Assembly: GCA_021372005.1 (NCBI GenBank)
Contig: JAJFVC010000021.1
Location: 26,374 to 90,373 of the forward strand
Length of the DNA: 64,000 nucleotides
DNA from: Planctomycetaceae bacterium
GTDB lineage: Bacteria > Planctomycetota > Planctomycetia > Pirellulales > Thermoguttaceae
Direction of reading: 5' to 3'
Under the pieces are notes generated by a model. That model made no database searches. It was not told where the DNA came from and worked only from the letters and a program-made list of their open reading frames with translations. This document shows, one piece after another, positions 33,902 through 43,349 of the stretch. The position numbers and the translations under genes were made by a program. How positions within the stretch are numbered: the first letter of the stretch is position 1; each line of letters starts with the position of its first letter.

Positions 33902-35962
33902 TCAATCGCGGGCCAGCGGATCTTTGATCTCGATTGTGAGGACCTCGATCACAAGATCCACCTCTTGCTCTTTTTCGTCTTTCGAAGCCTCGCCGCCCGT
34001 AGCAGGTTTGGTCACGAACACGTCGATCGAACGGCGGCGGCCGGTTTTCGCGTCCGTCCGCTGCCCATCGAGCCAAAGAACCCGATCCGAAGGCCGAGCG
34101 TCGTTCGTTCGCGCCTGCGCCTGTCGACCGTAGAACTTGATTGCCTTGCTGGGGCGATTGGATTCTTCCAGACGCAAATAATGAACCTCCAACACATCGT
34201 CGCCGACAGTCGAAGGCGTCGTCGAATCGATCGGCGGCCAGTGAAAGTCATAGGCGGCCGCCACGCGAGTATTGTCGGACAACGCGAAGTCGGGCGGGAG
34301 GTTGGGTTTCGCGGCCACCGGCATGCGACCGGCCTCGATCGCGGCTTTGCTTCGGGCCAGCGACACTTCCTCGAACCGTTTGCGCCACGCGTCCACCAGC
34401 TTCGCGGACGCATCCCACCAATCTTGCTCGGCTTGAGCCAATCGAGCGGCGCGCGCGGCGGCCGCCGTTTGCGGTCGGGCGGGACTCGGCTGTCGCCCTC
34501 GAACGCCGTTGTTGCTGCGACGGTCTTTGCGCTGACCCATCTTCAAAATGACCACCAAGGCGGGATCGGTGACAAGACGGTCGAACAGACCGAGGGCCTC
34601 CAAGGTTTTCGGACCGTCGGCCCAATTTTTTCGCAGAAACCGCGCCAGCGGCGCGCGGATGGAATCGCACGGCATCGTGGCAGCCAACGCCACCAGACCG
34701 GGTTGTTTTTCCAACGACCGCGATTCGCTCAACTGCGACGCAATTCTGGCCGGCAGCGGACCGGACCACAACAACTCGGCCAGCATGGTCGGCTTGCCCC
34801 CGCCTTGTCCGCCCGATTCATGCGGCGACGCCGAGACCAGCCCCAGCCGTTCCGCCATCGCCTCGGCGCTCAGATCGGCCAATTGTTGCTCCAATTTAGC
34901 CTTGATGTCTCGAACCACGTCCGCCTTCTCATGAAGAATGATCTGAGCCTCGCAATTAAGCGGGTCGGGCGAAAGCAAGAAATCGCGGACCGGATCGCCG
35001 GCCGGAACCCACGCGAGCCGTTCGGCCAACGCCACGGCCAATCGCCGACGCGTCAGATTGGAGGCCGTCGGTTTGAGCAACTCCAACGCCCGGACCCGTA
35101 ACTGCTTGGCCGGCCAATTGCCCGACCGATCGGCCGGACGAAACGACTCGGGCTCCAAGACGGCGTCAAGCAACACGGCTTCGGTCTTGTCGGTCGGATG
35201 CGTCGCCAACGCCTTGAGCGCCATTTCCACCGCCGAATCGTCCGCACTCGACAACGTCTGCCGAAGCAGCAAACAGGCCGGTTCGGTGCCGTTTTCGCCC
35301 AAGGCCGTCAGAATCGTCTCCGAAAGCCTCGCCGCATCGATCGGCGCAGACGGCGGGGACTCGCGGGACGCTGCGATCAGAGCCGAAGCAACCAGCGGCG
35401 GTTTCAGCAAAACGGCCAATGTGATCACTGCGGACGGATCGCCGCGGCTTCGGGTCCCCAGGGCGACGATCGCCGGCAACAATTTCGGATCGTTGTCCCG
35501 ACGCGCCCGGACAAAATCCGTCGGCGTCCATTGGGACAGGTCGTCCGGCAACGCGGGAGGCGGTTGTTTCACCGGCGTCCCTGACGCGGGATTGGACTTT
35601 GGCGGCGAGGACGGCTTGGATGTCGACGCCGACCCATTGGCCGCAGGCGTTTTAGATGCCGGGGGCGCCGATGCCGACGCCTGAACCGCAGGATCGGGAG
35701 GCGGCGGGGTCTGATGGAACCAGCCCGCGCGCCAGCCGATCACCAGCCCAATCACGACCAAAGACAACACGCCGGCCAGCAGCACCGCGACCACATTGGG
35801 ATCTTTGCGAAGCCACCGCTGAAACGCGCTGCGCGATGAATCGACTTCCGGTTCCTCCAAGTCCTTCTGAACGTCGTTGGACCATCGCGAGGACGTCGGG
35901 GAATCTCGTAAATCCTTCGACGTGCGAGGATCCTCGTCACGGGGGTTCCGGTTCGTCGACAT
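33902..35962 (-). CDS. Single-pass membrane protein with helical-repeat periplasmic domain
   Basis: 686 residues, function not recognised. The N-terminal cytoplasmic part (~1-56) is polar and Arg/Asp/Ser-rich. One membrane helix (57-80, VVAVLLAGVLSLVVIGLVIG) is followed by a Pro/Ala/Ser linker (~83-145), then an alpha-helical region (~150-500) with HEAT-like repeats (SAVEMALKALATHPTDKTEAVLLDAVLEPE and similar). The C-terminal beta-rich part (~560-686) has YDFHWPPIDSTTP, EVHYLRLEESN, RSIDVFVTKPATG. Topology suggests a protein-binding scaffold facing the periplasm. ATG 35962 was chosen as the first Met after a weak upstream region. Divergent from the phosphoesterase gene. Confidence 0.68.
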   Translation of the reverse strand: MSTNRNPRDEDPRTSKDLRDSPTSSRWSNDVQKDLEEPEVDSSRSAFQRWLRKDPNVVAVLLAGVLSLVVIGLVIGWRAGWFHQTPPPPDPAVQASASAPPASKTPAANGSASTSKPSSPPKSNPASGTPVKQPPPALPDDLSQWTPTDFVRARRDNDPKLLPAIVALGTRSRGDPSAVITLAVLLKPPLVASALIAASRESPPSAPIDAARLSETILTALGENGTEPACLLLRQTLSSADDSAVEMALKALATHPTDKTEAVLLDAVLEPESFRPADRSGNWPAKQLRVRALELLKPTASNLTRRRLAVALAERLAWVPAGDPVRDFLLSPDPLNCEAQIILHEKADVVRDIKAKLEQQLADLSAEAMAERLGLVSASPHESGGQGGGKPTMLAELLWSGPLPARIASQLSESRSLEKQPGLVALAATMPCDSIRAPLARFLRKNWADGPKTLEALGLFDRLVTDPALVVILKMGQRKDRRSNNGVRGRQPSPARPQTAAAARAARLAQAEQDWWDASAKLVDAWRKRFEEVSLARSKAAIEAGRMPVAAKPNLPPDFALSDNTRVAAAYDFHWPPIDSTTPSTVGDDVLEVHYLRLEESNRPSKAIKFYGRQAQARTNDARPSDRVLWLDGQRTDAKTGRRRSIDVFVTKPATGGEASKDEKEQEVDLVIEVLTIEIKDPLARD

Positions 35963-36075
35963 GGAATCGCCTCCATCGAAGAGAGACCGTGGTTGCACGG
36001 TTTAGTATGCCACAAACCAAAAGAAAACGCCACGGGGATCACCGCCAGAGGGGGCCGCAACACGCTTCCAAGACA

Positions 36076-36105
36076 TTGAAAACACCGCCTGGGAGGAAAT
36101 ACAAT
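36076..36105 (+). promoter_or_regulatory. Candidate promoter of the phosphoesterase gene
   Basis: TTGAAA (36076-36081), 18-base spacer, TACAAT (36100-36105). It gives a leader of about 95 bases. Confidence 0.45.
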
Positions 36106-36205
36106 AGAGGGATCCTCTCCAAGCGAACCGATTTTGCAACGTGCCAAAGGAAATCACGGAACCGCCGCCGAATGCGGCTCGAATCCTCGTTAGCCAGACA
36201 AAACC

Positions 36206-37255
36206 ATGCGCGCACACACCCTTGGGACCGGCAAGCCACTCCGTCGACGTCGCCCCGTTTTCTTGAGCGGCCTTTTCGGAATCACCCTGCTTGCAACACT
36301 CTCGGCCGTTCGGACCTTCGCCGCCGACAATCCGACCGAGCCGCCGCCGCTGTGGACCTTCGCATGGATCACCGACATGCACATGGACGCGGCGCGGTTG
36401 GACTTCACGGCCCAGGCGTTTCGCTATATGGACGAACGGTTGAAGCCGCACATGGTTTTGATCACCGGCGACAACAATGCGGAGCCGCAGCCGCCGACGG
36501 ATCCTCAAAAGCCCGAGCCGTTGGGCCTGCGCCGCCAGCGATTTTTGAAGGCCTTTCTTCAAAAGAACCTCCAAACACCGTATGCCATCATTCCCGGCGA
36601 CGATTGGCCGCAGGATTTCGACCGGGTGTTCGGCCCGAAACAATACAGTTTCGATTGCGGCGGGCTGCACTTCATCCTGCTGGCCCCCGACCGCTTTTAC
36701 CAAGGCAAGCGTTACGAGGGCCTGTCGGTGTTCGATCCCTCGACGTTGGCGTGGCTCGCCAAGGATCTGGAGCGGCACGCCGATCAACCGACCGTCGTGG
36801 CCCTTCACGAACCGATCTATCCGCCGACGTTTTTGGACGCCCCGAAACTTCAAGCCATGTTCGATCGGCATCCGAACGTGTTCCTGGTGTTGCAGGGCCA
36901 CCTGCACGTCGACATGGAGCGACACCGCCATGGGACCGCTTACCTGGTCGGCCCGTCCTTGGGCAAACCGCCGACGCAGGCCATGAAGTTGATCGACGTC
37001 TACGCCGATCGTCTCGTCGTGCGAACCGTCGCCTATCAAAAGAAAGACGGCCAATTCCGCCTATTGCCGCAACGGCAGCGAATCGACGTTCCGACGGCGC
37101 TGCGATCGTGGCCCGCCGAGCCGAAATCGAACCGTTTCACCATGGACCACTACGACGCCGTGCCGGCCCATCCGTTGATCGAAGACCCCACGCTGGTCCG
37201 CCGCGCCGGCGAGTTGATGAAGAACGCCGCCGGTTATTTCTTCTTCTCGAAATAG
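36206..37255 (+). CDS. Exported calcineurin-like metallophosphoesterase
   Basis: 349 residues. A Tat-like or Sec signal with twin-type basic run (RRRRP) and hydrophobic LSGLFGITLLATLSAV, cut near TFA. The metallophosphoesterase signatures are in order: WITDMHMD (D-x-H), LITGDNNAE (GDNN-like; canonical GD..), PGDDWPQDF, VVALHEPIYPPTF (H at the fourth motif) and LQGHLHVD (G-H-x-H). The metal ligands are therefore intact and a dinuclear centre is likely. Substrate is not predictable; relatives act on phosphodiesters and nucleotides in the periplasm. It ends six bases from the convergent ftsQ-like gene. Confidence 0.82.
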   Translation: MRAHTLGTGKPLRRRRPVFLSGLFGITLLATLSAVRTFAADNPTEPPPLWTFAWITDMHMDAARLDFTAQAFRYMDERLKPHMVLITGDNNAEPQPPTDPQKPEPLGLRRQRFLKAFLQKNLQTPYAIIPGDDWPQDFDRVFGPKQYSFDCGGLHFILLAPDRFYQGKRYEGLSVFDPSTLAWLAKDLERHADQPTVVALHEPIYPPTFLDAPKLQAMFDRHPNVFLVLQGHLHVDMERHRHGTAYLVGPSLGKPPTQAMKLIDVYADRLVVRTVAYQKKDGQFRLLPQRQRIDVPTALRSWPAEPKSNRFTMDHYDAVPAHPLIEDPTLVRRAGELMKNAAGYFFFSK

Positions 37256-37261
37256 CTCGCG

Positions 37262-38176
37262 TCACGGCGCACCGCCCGACGCCTTGCCGATCCGGCGGAC
37301 GTCGAGCGTCTGATGCTGGCCTTTTGGGCTGTCGAAGGTGTCGTAGGCGTCCAAGTATTGTCTTAGCCGGGCGACTTTTTGGGCGGCCGTCGGTTCGCCC
37401 AGCACATTCGCGCCCGGCGCATAGCCCCACACGATTTGCGTGCCGGCGCGAGTGGTCAACACGAACTGCGGCTCCGTGCCCGCCGAACCGGACGCCGGAG
37501 CGGACGCCACCGGGGCGATTCGATGCAATTTCATCGCGTCCCAAAGCGGCTCCAACGCGGCGGCGATCTCGGCCCCGCCGACCACGCGCACGTCGCTCCA
37601 ACGCTGACCCAGCGCCACAGTTGGCTTGCGTTCCACGCCCGTCAGATGCGGATACCGCGTGGTCGCCTCAATGGAGGTAAAATCCTCGCTGGGCAGCAAC
37701 ACGCCTTCCGAATCAACCGCCCAGACGACCTTCGGCTCTTCCGCCACTTCGACCATGCACGCCGGGCGACGATACACCAACGACACGCGGACCAGCGCCG
37801 GATATTGCTTCGTGACCGACGTCACCTTGGCCACCCACGGATGCCGGCTGAACGCCTGATAGATCCGCTCGACGAGACGATCGTCCATCAACGACTGCAG
37901 CCCGTCGAGCGTCGGATCGCGGAACACTTCTCGCTGCAAATCGCCGCGTTTGCGGTGGATCCAATCGGGCAACGGCGTGATGCGGACCTGGTCCGGCCCC
38001 ACCTGACGATCCGGCGACTCTAAGATTTGCGGCCCGAAGCGCCGCCACCCCAGCCACCAGCCGCCGCCGAGCACGGCCAGCGTCACCGCCCAGAGCAACA
38101 CCGACCGTCCGTCCCGCACCAACCATGAGAGGAAATCCCAAACCGCCGACGAACCTTTTTTTTTGACCGAACCCAT
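37262..38176 (-). CDS. ftsQ: FtsQ-like cell-division protein
   Basis: 304 residues, divergent in sequence but placed by context. A short basic cytoplasmic N terminus; one membrane helix (~24-44, SVLLWAVTLAVLGGGWWLG); then a POTRA-like periplasmic domain (LVERIYQAFSRHPWVAKVTSVTKQYPALVRVSLVYRRPACMVEV) and a beta domain (WAVDSEGVLLPSEDF, VLTTRAGTQIVWGYAPGANV). In POTRA/FtsQ proteins HPWV..V...YP..V.V.L..R.P is the diagnostic motif. It follows murC and murB on the same strand, as in dcw clusters, 60 bases after murB. Confidence 0.75.
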   Translation of the reverse strand: MGSVKKKGSSAVWDFLSWLVRDGRSVLLWAVTLAVLGGGWWLGWRRFGPQILESPDRQVGPDQVRITPLPDWIHRKRGDLQREVFRDPTLDGLQSLMDDRLVERIYQAFSRHPWVAKVTSVTKQYPALVRVSLVYRRPACMVEVAEEPKVVWAVDSEGVLLPSEDFTSIEATTRYPHLTGVERKPTVALGQRWSDVRVVGGAEIAAALEPLWDAMKLHRIAPVASAPASGSAGTEPQFVLTTRAGTQIVWGYAPGANVLGEPTAAQKVARLRQYLDAYDTFDSPKGQHQTLDVRRIGKASGGAP

Positions 38177-38236
38177 GATGAAACCACCAGCGAACCAAGG
38201 CCGAAACGTGCGATTTTCCCGTTTCCCGCCGTCGCG

Positions 38237-39118
38237 TTACCAGATTTCCAGCTCCAACTCCAAGTCCACGTCCAGACGATCGCGGACTTGGCTGCGAATC
38301 ATCTCGATCAGCCGCAACACGTCTTGGGCCGTGCATTCGGGCTCGGCGATGATGAAGTTCGCGTGCCGATCGCTCACCACCGCGCCGCCGATGCGCGTGC
38401 CCTTCAAACCGGCGTCGTCGATCAGCTCGCCGGCGGTTTTTTGGCCGCGGGGATTTTTGAACACGCAGCCGGCGCACTGGTGGCCCATCGGCTGCGACGC
38501 CTTCTTTACGATCCACTGTTTTTGCATGCGCTGGGCCAACTCGTGCGGATTGTCTTCCTCCAATTCGCACCGGGCCTCCAAAATCACCAGATCGTCGAGG
38601 CTGCTCTGACGATAACCGAACGACAACTCGTCGCCGGCTCGCTGATGCGTCTCGCCGTTGGCCGTGATCACCGTGGCCTCGAACAACCACTGGCCGATCG
38701 CGCCGCCGTGGGCGCCGGTGTTTCCATGCAGCGCGCCGCCGATCGTGCCGGGAATTCCAACCAGCATCTCAAGCCCCGCCAATCCGCGATGGACCGAGGT
38801 CGTCACGGCGCGGCCCAACAGACTGCCGCCGCCGGCGGTGAGCGATCGGCCGTCGAGACGGATCTCGCAAAACACCGGGGCCGACAAATGCACGACCATG
38901 CCCGGCACGCCCTCGTCGCGCACCAACAGATTCGACCCCTGGCCCAACAGCCGGATCGACACGCCTTCCTCGTGGCACCGTTTGATCAACGTGAGCAACT
39001 GGTCGGGCGTCTCCGGCTCAGCGAAATACTCCGCCGGCCCACCCAACTGAAACCACGTGTGCATCGCCAGCGGCTCGTTGCGACGCACCACATTCTCCAA
39101 TCCATCCAAAAAACTCAT
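38237..39118 (-). CDS. murB: UDP-N-acetylenolpyruvoylglucosamine reductase (MurB)
   Basis: 293 residues. It reduces UDP-GlcNAc-enolpyruvate to UDP-MurNAc with NADPH and FAD. FAD-binding segments: LGQGSNLLVRDEGVPGMVV and VGIPGTIGGALHGNTGAHGG. SFGYRQSSLDD (active-site Arg) and the type II loop CAGCVFKNPRGQKTAGELID are present, where a Cys sits at the proton-donor position that is Ser in E. coli MurB. The start overlaps the murC stop (ATGA), so the genes are translationally coupled. It has the short, type II form without the extra C-terminal insertion of E. coli. Confidence 0.93.
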   Translation of the reverse strand: MSFLDGLENVVRRNEPLAMHTWFQLGGPAEYFAEPETPDQLLTLIKRCHEEGVSIRLLGQGSNLLVRDEGVPGMVVHLSAPVFCEIRLDGRSLTAGGGSLLGRAVTTSVHRGLAGLEMLVGIPGTIGGALHGNTGAHGGAIGQWLFEATVITANGETHQRAGDELSFGYRQSSLDDLVILEARCELEEDNPHELAQRMQKQWIVKKASQPMGHQCAGCVFKNPRGQKTAGELIDDAGLKGTRIGGAVVSDRHANFIIAEPECTAQDVLRLIEMIRSQVRDRLDVDLELELEIW

Positions 39119-40659
39119 GACGACTTTTCCTCGACGCAAGTTTGCCCGCGGAATCGATCCGTCGCCGCAAAATCACATGCGGCGCAACAGTTTTTTTCTT
39201 CCGCCTCGGTCCGTCCTCGACGCTCCGCTTCCCAAGCTCCGCTTCGTCGGCCCGCCCCTAGCGTAACCAGTACATCGTCGGCGGCAAGCCCGGTTTCAAG
39301 CGCTTTTAGAATTTCTTCTTCCCGATGTCCCGGCAACACATGAACCCCCAATTCGGAGGCCCGACGCGCGAGATCCGACGCCGCAACTTCCCCAGGGTGG
39401 GGGGAACCCTCCCTCGCCCGAAAAATCTCCGTCACGAACACTCGATCGGCATTTTGCAGACTCGCGGCCAGTTCGTCCAGCAGTCGGGCCGTGCGCGACG
39501 CCTGGTGCGGCTGAAACACACACCACACCCGGCGGCCGGGAAACATGCGGCGAACGGCGGCCAACGCGGCCGACACTTCCGTCGGATGATGGGCGTAATC
39601 GTCCACCCAGGTCGCGCCGCGCCACGTACCGAGCACTTCCAAGCGACGGTGCAGCCCGGTGAAACCGGACAGTCCCGCGGCGATCTGTTCGGGCGTCGCG
39701 CCGCCGCGGGACGCCAGGGCCGCCGCCGCCAAGGCGTTCAAGACATTGTGCCGCCCAGGCGTCCGCAACCGCACCCGACAAAACGGCCGCCCGGCCCGTC
39801 GAATCTCAAACCCAAAACACCCGCGACGATCCGCCAAGTCGCAGGCCGACCAATCCGCATCGGGACACAACCCAAAAGACTCCGTGCGACAAGAAAAACC
39901 CTCGGTCGCCCGGCGAGTGGAGGGACAATCGCGCCGAACCAGCAAAAAACCGTCGGCGGGGACCGACGCGGCGAACCGCCGAAAAGCGTTCTCCAATTCC
40001 GCCAACGAAGGGTAGCAATCAAAATGGTCGGGCTCGATGCCCAAGATCGCGGCGCACCGCGGACGAAGATTCAAAAAATTGGCCCGATACTCGCACGCCT
40101 CGACCACCAGAAGCCTGCCGCCCCCCTGCCCTGCTTCTCCAGACAACGGCGAAGCAAGCCATCCCGCTCGCCCACCCGACGTCTTGCCCAACGGCGTGGC
40201 GCCGCAACACACGGCCGGATCCTTCCCCGCTTCGATCAGCACGTGGGCGGTCATGGCCGTGGTGGTCGACTTGCCGTGCGTGCCGGCGACGGCCACCGTG
40301 TCCGCGGCGGCGCTGAGCCGGCCGAGCCACTGAAAATAGCTCCGCTCGGGGATGCCCAACTGCGCGGCGCGGCGTCGTTCCGGGTTGTCCGTCGGCACGG
40401 CGTCGCTGTAGGCGAGCACGTCCACCTCCGGCGAAATCCACCGGGCGTCGTGGCCATGAAACCATCGGACGCCGGCGGCCGCCAACAACGCGGCGTCGTC
40501 CGAGCAGCCGTCCGACCCCTGCACGCGCCATCCGCATTGGACCAGCACATCGGCCAGCGATCGCATCCCGCTGCCGGCCGCGCCGACCAGATGGGCGCAG
40601 GGCGAGCGGTCAAACCGCACCCTGACATTGTCCCGCTTGGTCCAGCAAAAGCCCTCCAT
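39115..40659 (-). CDS. murC: UDP-N-acetylmuramate--L-alanine ligase (MurC)
   Basis: 514 residues. It adds L-Ala to UDP-MurNAc, ATP-dependent. N-terminal Rossmann motif HLVGAAGSGMRSLADVLV; AYSDAVPTDNPE; P-loop VAVAGTHGKSTTTAMTAH; LLVVEACEYRANFLNLRP; IEPDHFDCYPS; and GRHNVLNALAAAAL in the central domain. The C-terminal domain has RLEVLGTWRGATWVDDYAHHPTEVSA and CVFQPHQASRTARLLDE, all canonical. It has an unusual C-terminal tail rich in Cys (EEKNCCAACDF) not typical of MurC. First gene of murC-murB-ftsQ. Confidence 0.94.
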   Translation of the reverse strand: MEGFCWTKRDNVRVRFDRSPCAHLVGAAGSGMRSLADVLVQCGWRVQGSDGCSDDAALLAAAGVRWFHGHDARWISPEVDVLAYSDAVPTDNPERRRAAQLGIPERSYFQWLGRLSAAADTVAVAGTHGKSTTTAMTAHVLIEAGKDPAVCCGATPLGKTSGGRAGWLASPLSGEAGQGGGRLLVVEACEYRANFLNLRPRCAAILGIEPDHFDCYPSLAELENAFRRFAASVPADGFLLVRRDCPSTRRATEGFSCRTESFGLCPDADWSACDLADRRGCFGFEIRRAGRPFCRVRLRTPGRHNVLNALAAAALASRGGATPEQIAAGLSGFTGLHRRLEVLGTWRGATWVDDYAHHPTEVSAALAAVRRMFPGRRVWCVFQPHQASRTARLLDELAASLQNADRVFVTEIFRAREGSPHPGEVAASDLARRASELGVHVLPGHREEEILKALETGLAADDVLVTLGAGRRSGAWEAERRGRTEAEEKNCCAACDFAATDRFRGQTCVEEKSS

Positions 40660-40691
40660 GGAACACCGCCAATCCCCCTAAACCCCCAAGG

Positions 40692-41897
40692 TCAACCATC
40701 TTCGTTTGCCAAGGCTGCCATCAGCCCGACGTTTTGCCGCCGACTGCGATATTGCCCAGGCGTCTGTCCGACTCGCCTTTTGAACATCCGCTGCATAGTT
40801 TCAACGTAAGCGAAGCCAGTCGATTGGGCAATCTCCCCGAGTGAAAAATGGCTGGTCGCCAGCAATTCCTTAATCCGATCTAAACGAACTCGCTGAATCT
40901 CCTGGTGGACGGAATGCCCGAGATAACGTGCGAACTGCCGCTCCAAGGTACTCCGCGAGATGGCCAGCCGCCGGGCGAGCCGGACCGAGTTCAAGCCTTC
41001 GCAAGCATGATCGCGCACGTAGCGCACCGTGTCCGCCGCGTCTTGATCGGCGATCGCCAACATGTCGGTCGAGCGCCGCACAACAACACCGACGGGTTCG
41101 ATCAATACGCGACGAGGCGTTGTCACCGCCCCCCGCATCATCCGGTCGAGCAAGGTCGCCGCCTGAAATCCGACCCGCCAAGCATTGTTGTCCACGCTCG
41201 ACAACGGCGGATCGCACAGTTCGCATTGAACGGCGTCATTGTCCACGCCGAGCACAGCCACCTCGTCGGGCGACATAACACCGGACTCGCGGCACGCACT
41301 GAGCACCTGAAACGCTCGCATGTCGTTGCACGCCATCACGCCGACCGGTTTGGGCAGCTCCCGCAGCCACGCTGCCAAGACGTGGGCATGCGACCGAGCG
41401 ATCCGCTCGACGTCGGCCAAACGTCGGGCTCGCACAAAACGCGGCGGCTTGAACACATGCACTCGACAGCCCAACGCATTCAGCCGTCGGACAAATTGCC
41501 CGCAACGACGATCGGAAAACACAACGCCCGGTAGCCCGCAATACGCAAAGTGCTTCACCCGCAACTGTTCCAGGTGCTCCACGGCCATGCGCGTGATTGC
41601 ATCGCTGTCCGGAAAGACGCCCGGAACACCCGAAACACCCTCTTCGTGCAACAGATCGACGATCGGCACGCGCCATCGTTGCAGGAGACGAAGCAGTGAT
41701 CGATCTTCCAATCGGGCCAGGATGCCTTGAGGCCGCCAACGCTTCAAGCCCTTGGACAACGGATCGCCCAGAGAACGTTCTTCATGATAAAACGCCCAGG
41801 GCCCATACGCCCTTGCATAGGCAGCGATTCCGGCCAGCAGCTCCCGCCCGTAACTGCGTGACGACTCGATCAGCAAGGCAACGCGAAACGGCGGCAT
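40692..41897 (-). CDS. xylR: XylR-type transcriptional regulator (periplasmic-binding fold + AraC HTH)
   Basis: 401 residues. A LacI-like sugar-binding domain (~1-285: VALLIESSRSYGRELLAGIAAYAR, VPIVDLLHEEG, VFPDSDAITRMAVEHL, VGVMACNDMRAFQVLSACRE, EVAVLGVDNDAVQCEL, PLSSVDNNAWRVGFQAA) is fused to a C-terminal AraC-type double HTH (~300-395: LARRLAISRSTLERQFARYLG, IKELLATSHFSLGEIAQSTGF, TPGQYRSRR). This is the E. coli XylR architecture, a D-xylose-responsive activator. Divergent from a URO-D-family gene and a sugar symporter, so it probably controls them. AAGGAG lies eight bases before the ATG. The actual sugar is not proven. Confidence 0.85.
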   Translation of the reverse strand: MPPFRVALLIESSRSYGRELLAGIAAYARAYGPWAFYHEERSLGDPLSKGLKRWRPQGILARLEDRSLLRLLQRWRVPIVDLLHEEGVSGVPGVFPDSDAITRMAVEHLEQLRVKHFAYCGLPGVVFSDRRCGQFVRRLNALGCRVHVFKPPRFVRARRLADVERIARSHAHVLAAWLRELPKPVGVMACNDMRAFQVLSACRESGVMSPDEVAVLGVDNDAVQCELCDPPLSSVDNNAWRVGFQAATLLDRMMRGAVTTPRRVLIEPVGVVVRRSTDMLAIADQDAADTVRYVRDHACEGLNSVRLARRLAISRSTLERQFARYLGHSVHQEIQRVRLDRIKELLATSHFSLGEIAQSTGFAYVETMQRMFKRRVGQTPGQYRSRRQNVGLMAALANEDG

Positions 41898-41945
41898 CAC
41901 GAAGGCTCCTTGTCCATCTTGCGGCATCGGGCAGGATGACCTGTT

Positions 41946-41980
41946 TTGTCATCTATTATGATATTTTTCATCATGGACAA
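41946..41980. promoter_or_regulatory. Inverted repeat in the XylR/URO-D divergent region
   Basis: TTGTC (41946-41950) with GACAA (41976-41980) around an AT-rich centre (TATTATGATATTTTTCATC). The AT-rich core is unlike the surrounding GC-rich DNA and also contains ATGA...TCAT. Candidate operator/activator site for the XylR-type protein. Confidence 0.4.
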
Positions 41981-42055
41981 CAAGAAGCGACAACTGGAAA
42001 ATAAGAAGCCATGGGGCGACGACGCGGCCTCGAACACTCCTCTGGTGCAGCCGAA

Positions 42056-43315
42056 ATGAACTCTCAAGAACGCCTGATTGCCACGTTGAACCACCATGAA
42101 CCCGACCGCGTGCCCGTCGACTTCGGCGCCACGGCGGTCACCGGCATGCACGTGTCCGCGGTGACGCGATTGCGACGAGCCGTGCTAGGTGACCCGAACT
42201 ATCGCGTCAAGGTGATCGATCCTTATCAGATGCTCGGGGAGATCGACGCGGAGCTGCTCGACGCACTGGAAATCGACGTGGTCGGAATTCCCGGCCGAAC
42301 AACCATGTTCGGCTTCGAGAATCGCGATTGGAAGCCGTTTCGAATGTTCGACGGCCTCGAAGTGCTCGTGCCCGGCGATTTTCAGGTCGCCGAAGACGAT
42401 CGCGGCGGCTGGGTCATCTTTCCACAAGGCGATCGCACGGCCCCACCCAGCGGCCGCATGCCTCGCGGGTTTTATTTTTTCGACACCATCATTCGTCAAG
42501 AACCTCTCGACGAAGATCGGCTCGATCCAACCGACAATCTGGAAGAGTTCCGCCTATTCGACCATAATGACGTCGACTGGTATCGACGGCAGATTGAGTC
42601 GCCGCCCGGAGGCACCCTGCGCGGCGCGGTCTTGAACATGCCCGGCGCGGCATTCGGCGACATCGCCCTGGTGCCGGCTCCCTGGCTCAAACATCCCAAA
42701 GGCATCCGCGACATCGCCGAGTGGTACATGGCGACCGCCGCACACAAAGACTATGTGTTGCAGGTCTTTGAACGACAGTGTGAAATCGCACTGAAAAACC
42801 TCGAAACGCTGATCGACTTGCTGGGCGACTGCGTCCAGGTGGTTTTCTTGACGGGGACGGATTTTGGCACGCAACATGGGCTGTTCATTTCGCGGCAAGC
42901 CTATCGCGAGCTCTACAAGCCATTTCACCTACGCGTCAACCGGTTGGTCCACGAAAAAAGCCGCTGGAAAACGTTTACCCACACCTGCGGGGCCATTGCG
43001 ACCTTGATCCCCGACTTGATCGAGGCCGGATTCGACATCCTGAATCCGGTCCAATGCTCGGCGGACGGCATGGACCCGATTTTTCTGAAGCGCGAGTTTG
43101 GCGACCACGTCGTTTTTTGGGGCGGCGGCGCAAACACTCAGCAAACGCTGGCGTTCGGCTTGCCCGAGGACGTGTACCGCGAAGTCCGAAAGCGGATCGA
43201 CATTTTCGGACCCGGCGGCGGATTTGTTTTCAACACCGTTCACAACGTGCAGGCCACCACGCCCACCGAAAACATTTTGGCCATGTTTCGCGCTCTTCGC
43301 GACAGCCACGTTTGA
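42056..43315 (+). CDS. Uroporphyrinogen decarboxylase-family protein (probable methyltransferase-like)
   Basis: 419 residues, URO-D superfamily TIM barrel. The N terminus NSQERLIATLNHHEPDRVPVDFG is the standard opening (R...L.H..PDR.P.). TFTHTCGAIATLIPDLIEAGFDILNPVQ and FWGGGANTQQTLAFGLPEDVYREV match the C-terminal barrel. True HemE motifs for tetrapyrrole carboxylates are lacking, and the layout fits the MtaA/CmuA-like corrinoid methyltransferase branch or unassigned relatives. Placed between a XylR regulator and a sugar symporter, it probably takes part in breakdown of a sugar or methylated carbohydrate (inference). An ATG at 42011 would add 15 residues; the chosen start begins where homologues do. 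Confidence 0.75.
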   Translation: MNSQERLIATLNHHEPDRVPVDFGATAVTGMHVSAVTRLRRAVLGDPNYRVKVIDPYQMLGEIDAELLDALEIDVVGIPGRTTMFGFENRDWKPFRMFDGLEVLVPGDFQVAEDDRGGWVIFPQGDRTAPPSGRMPRGFYFFDTIIRQEPLDEDRLDPTDNLEEFRLFDHNDVDWYRRQIESPPGGTLRGAVLNMPGAAFGDIALVPAPWLKHPKGIRDIAEWYMATAAHKDYVLQVFERQCEIALKNLETLIDLLGDCVQVVFLTGTDFGTQHGLFISRQAYRELYKPFHLRVNRLVHEKSRWKTFTHTCGAIATLIPDLIEAGFDILNPVQCSADGMDPIFLKREFGDHVVFWGGGANTQQTLAFGLPEDVYREVRKRIDIFGPGGGFVFNTVHNVQATTPTENILAMFRALRDSHV

Positions 43316-43349
43316 TCGTCCGTTCACAAGAGAAAAATCAATCCACACG

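Noticed and set aside
35656..37680. 674-codon plus-strand ORF overlapping the phosphoesterase gene
   Set aside because: Arg/Pro-rich shadow sequence, covering the minus-strand gene and the ftsQ-like gene; the phosphoesterase frame has all the motifs.
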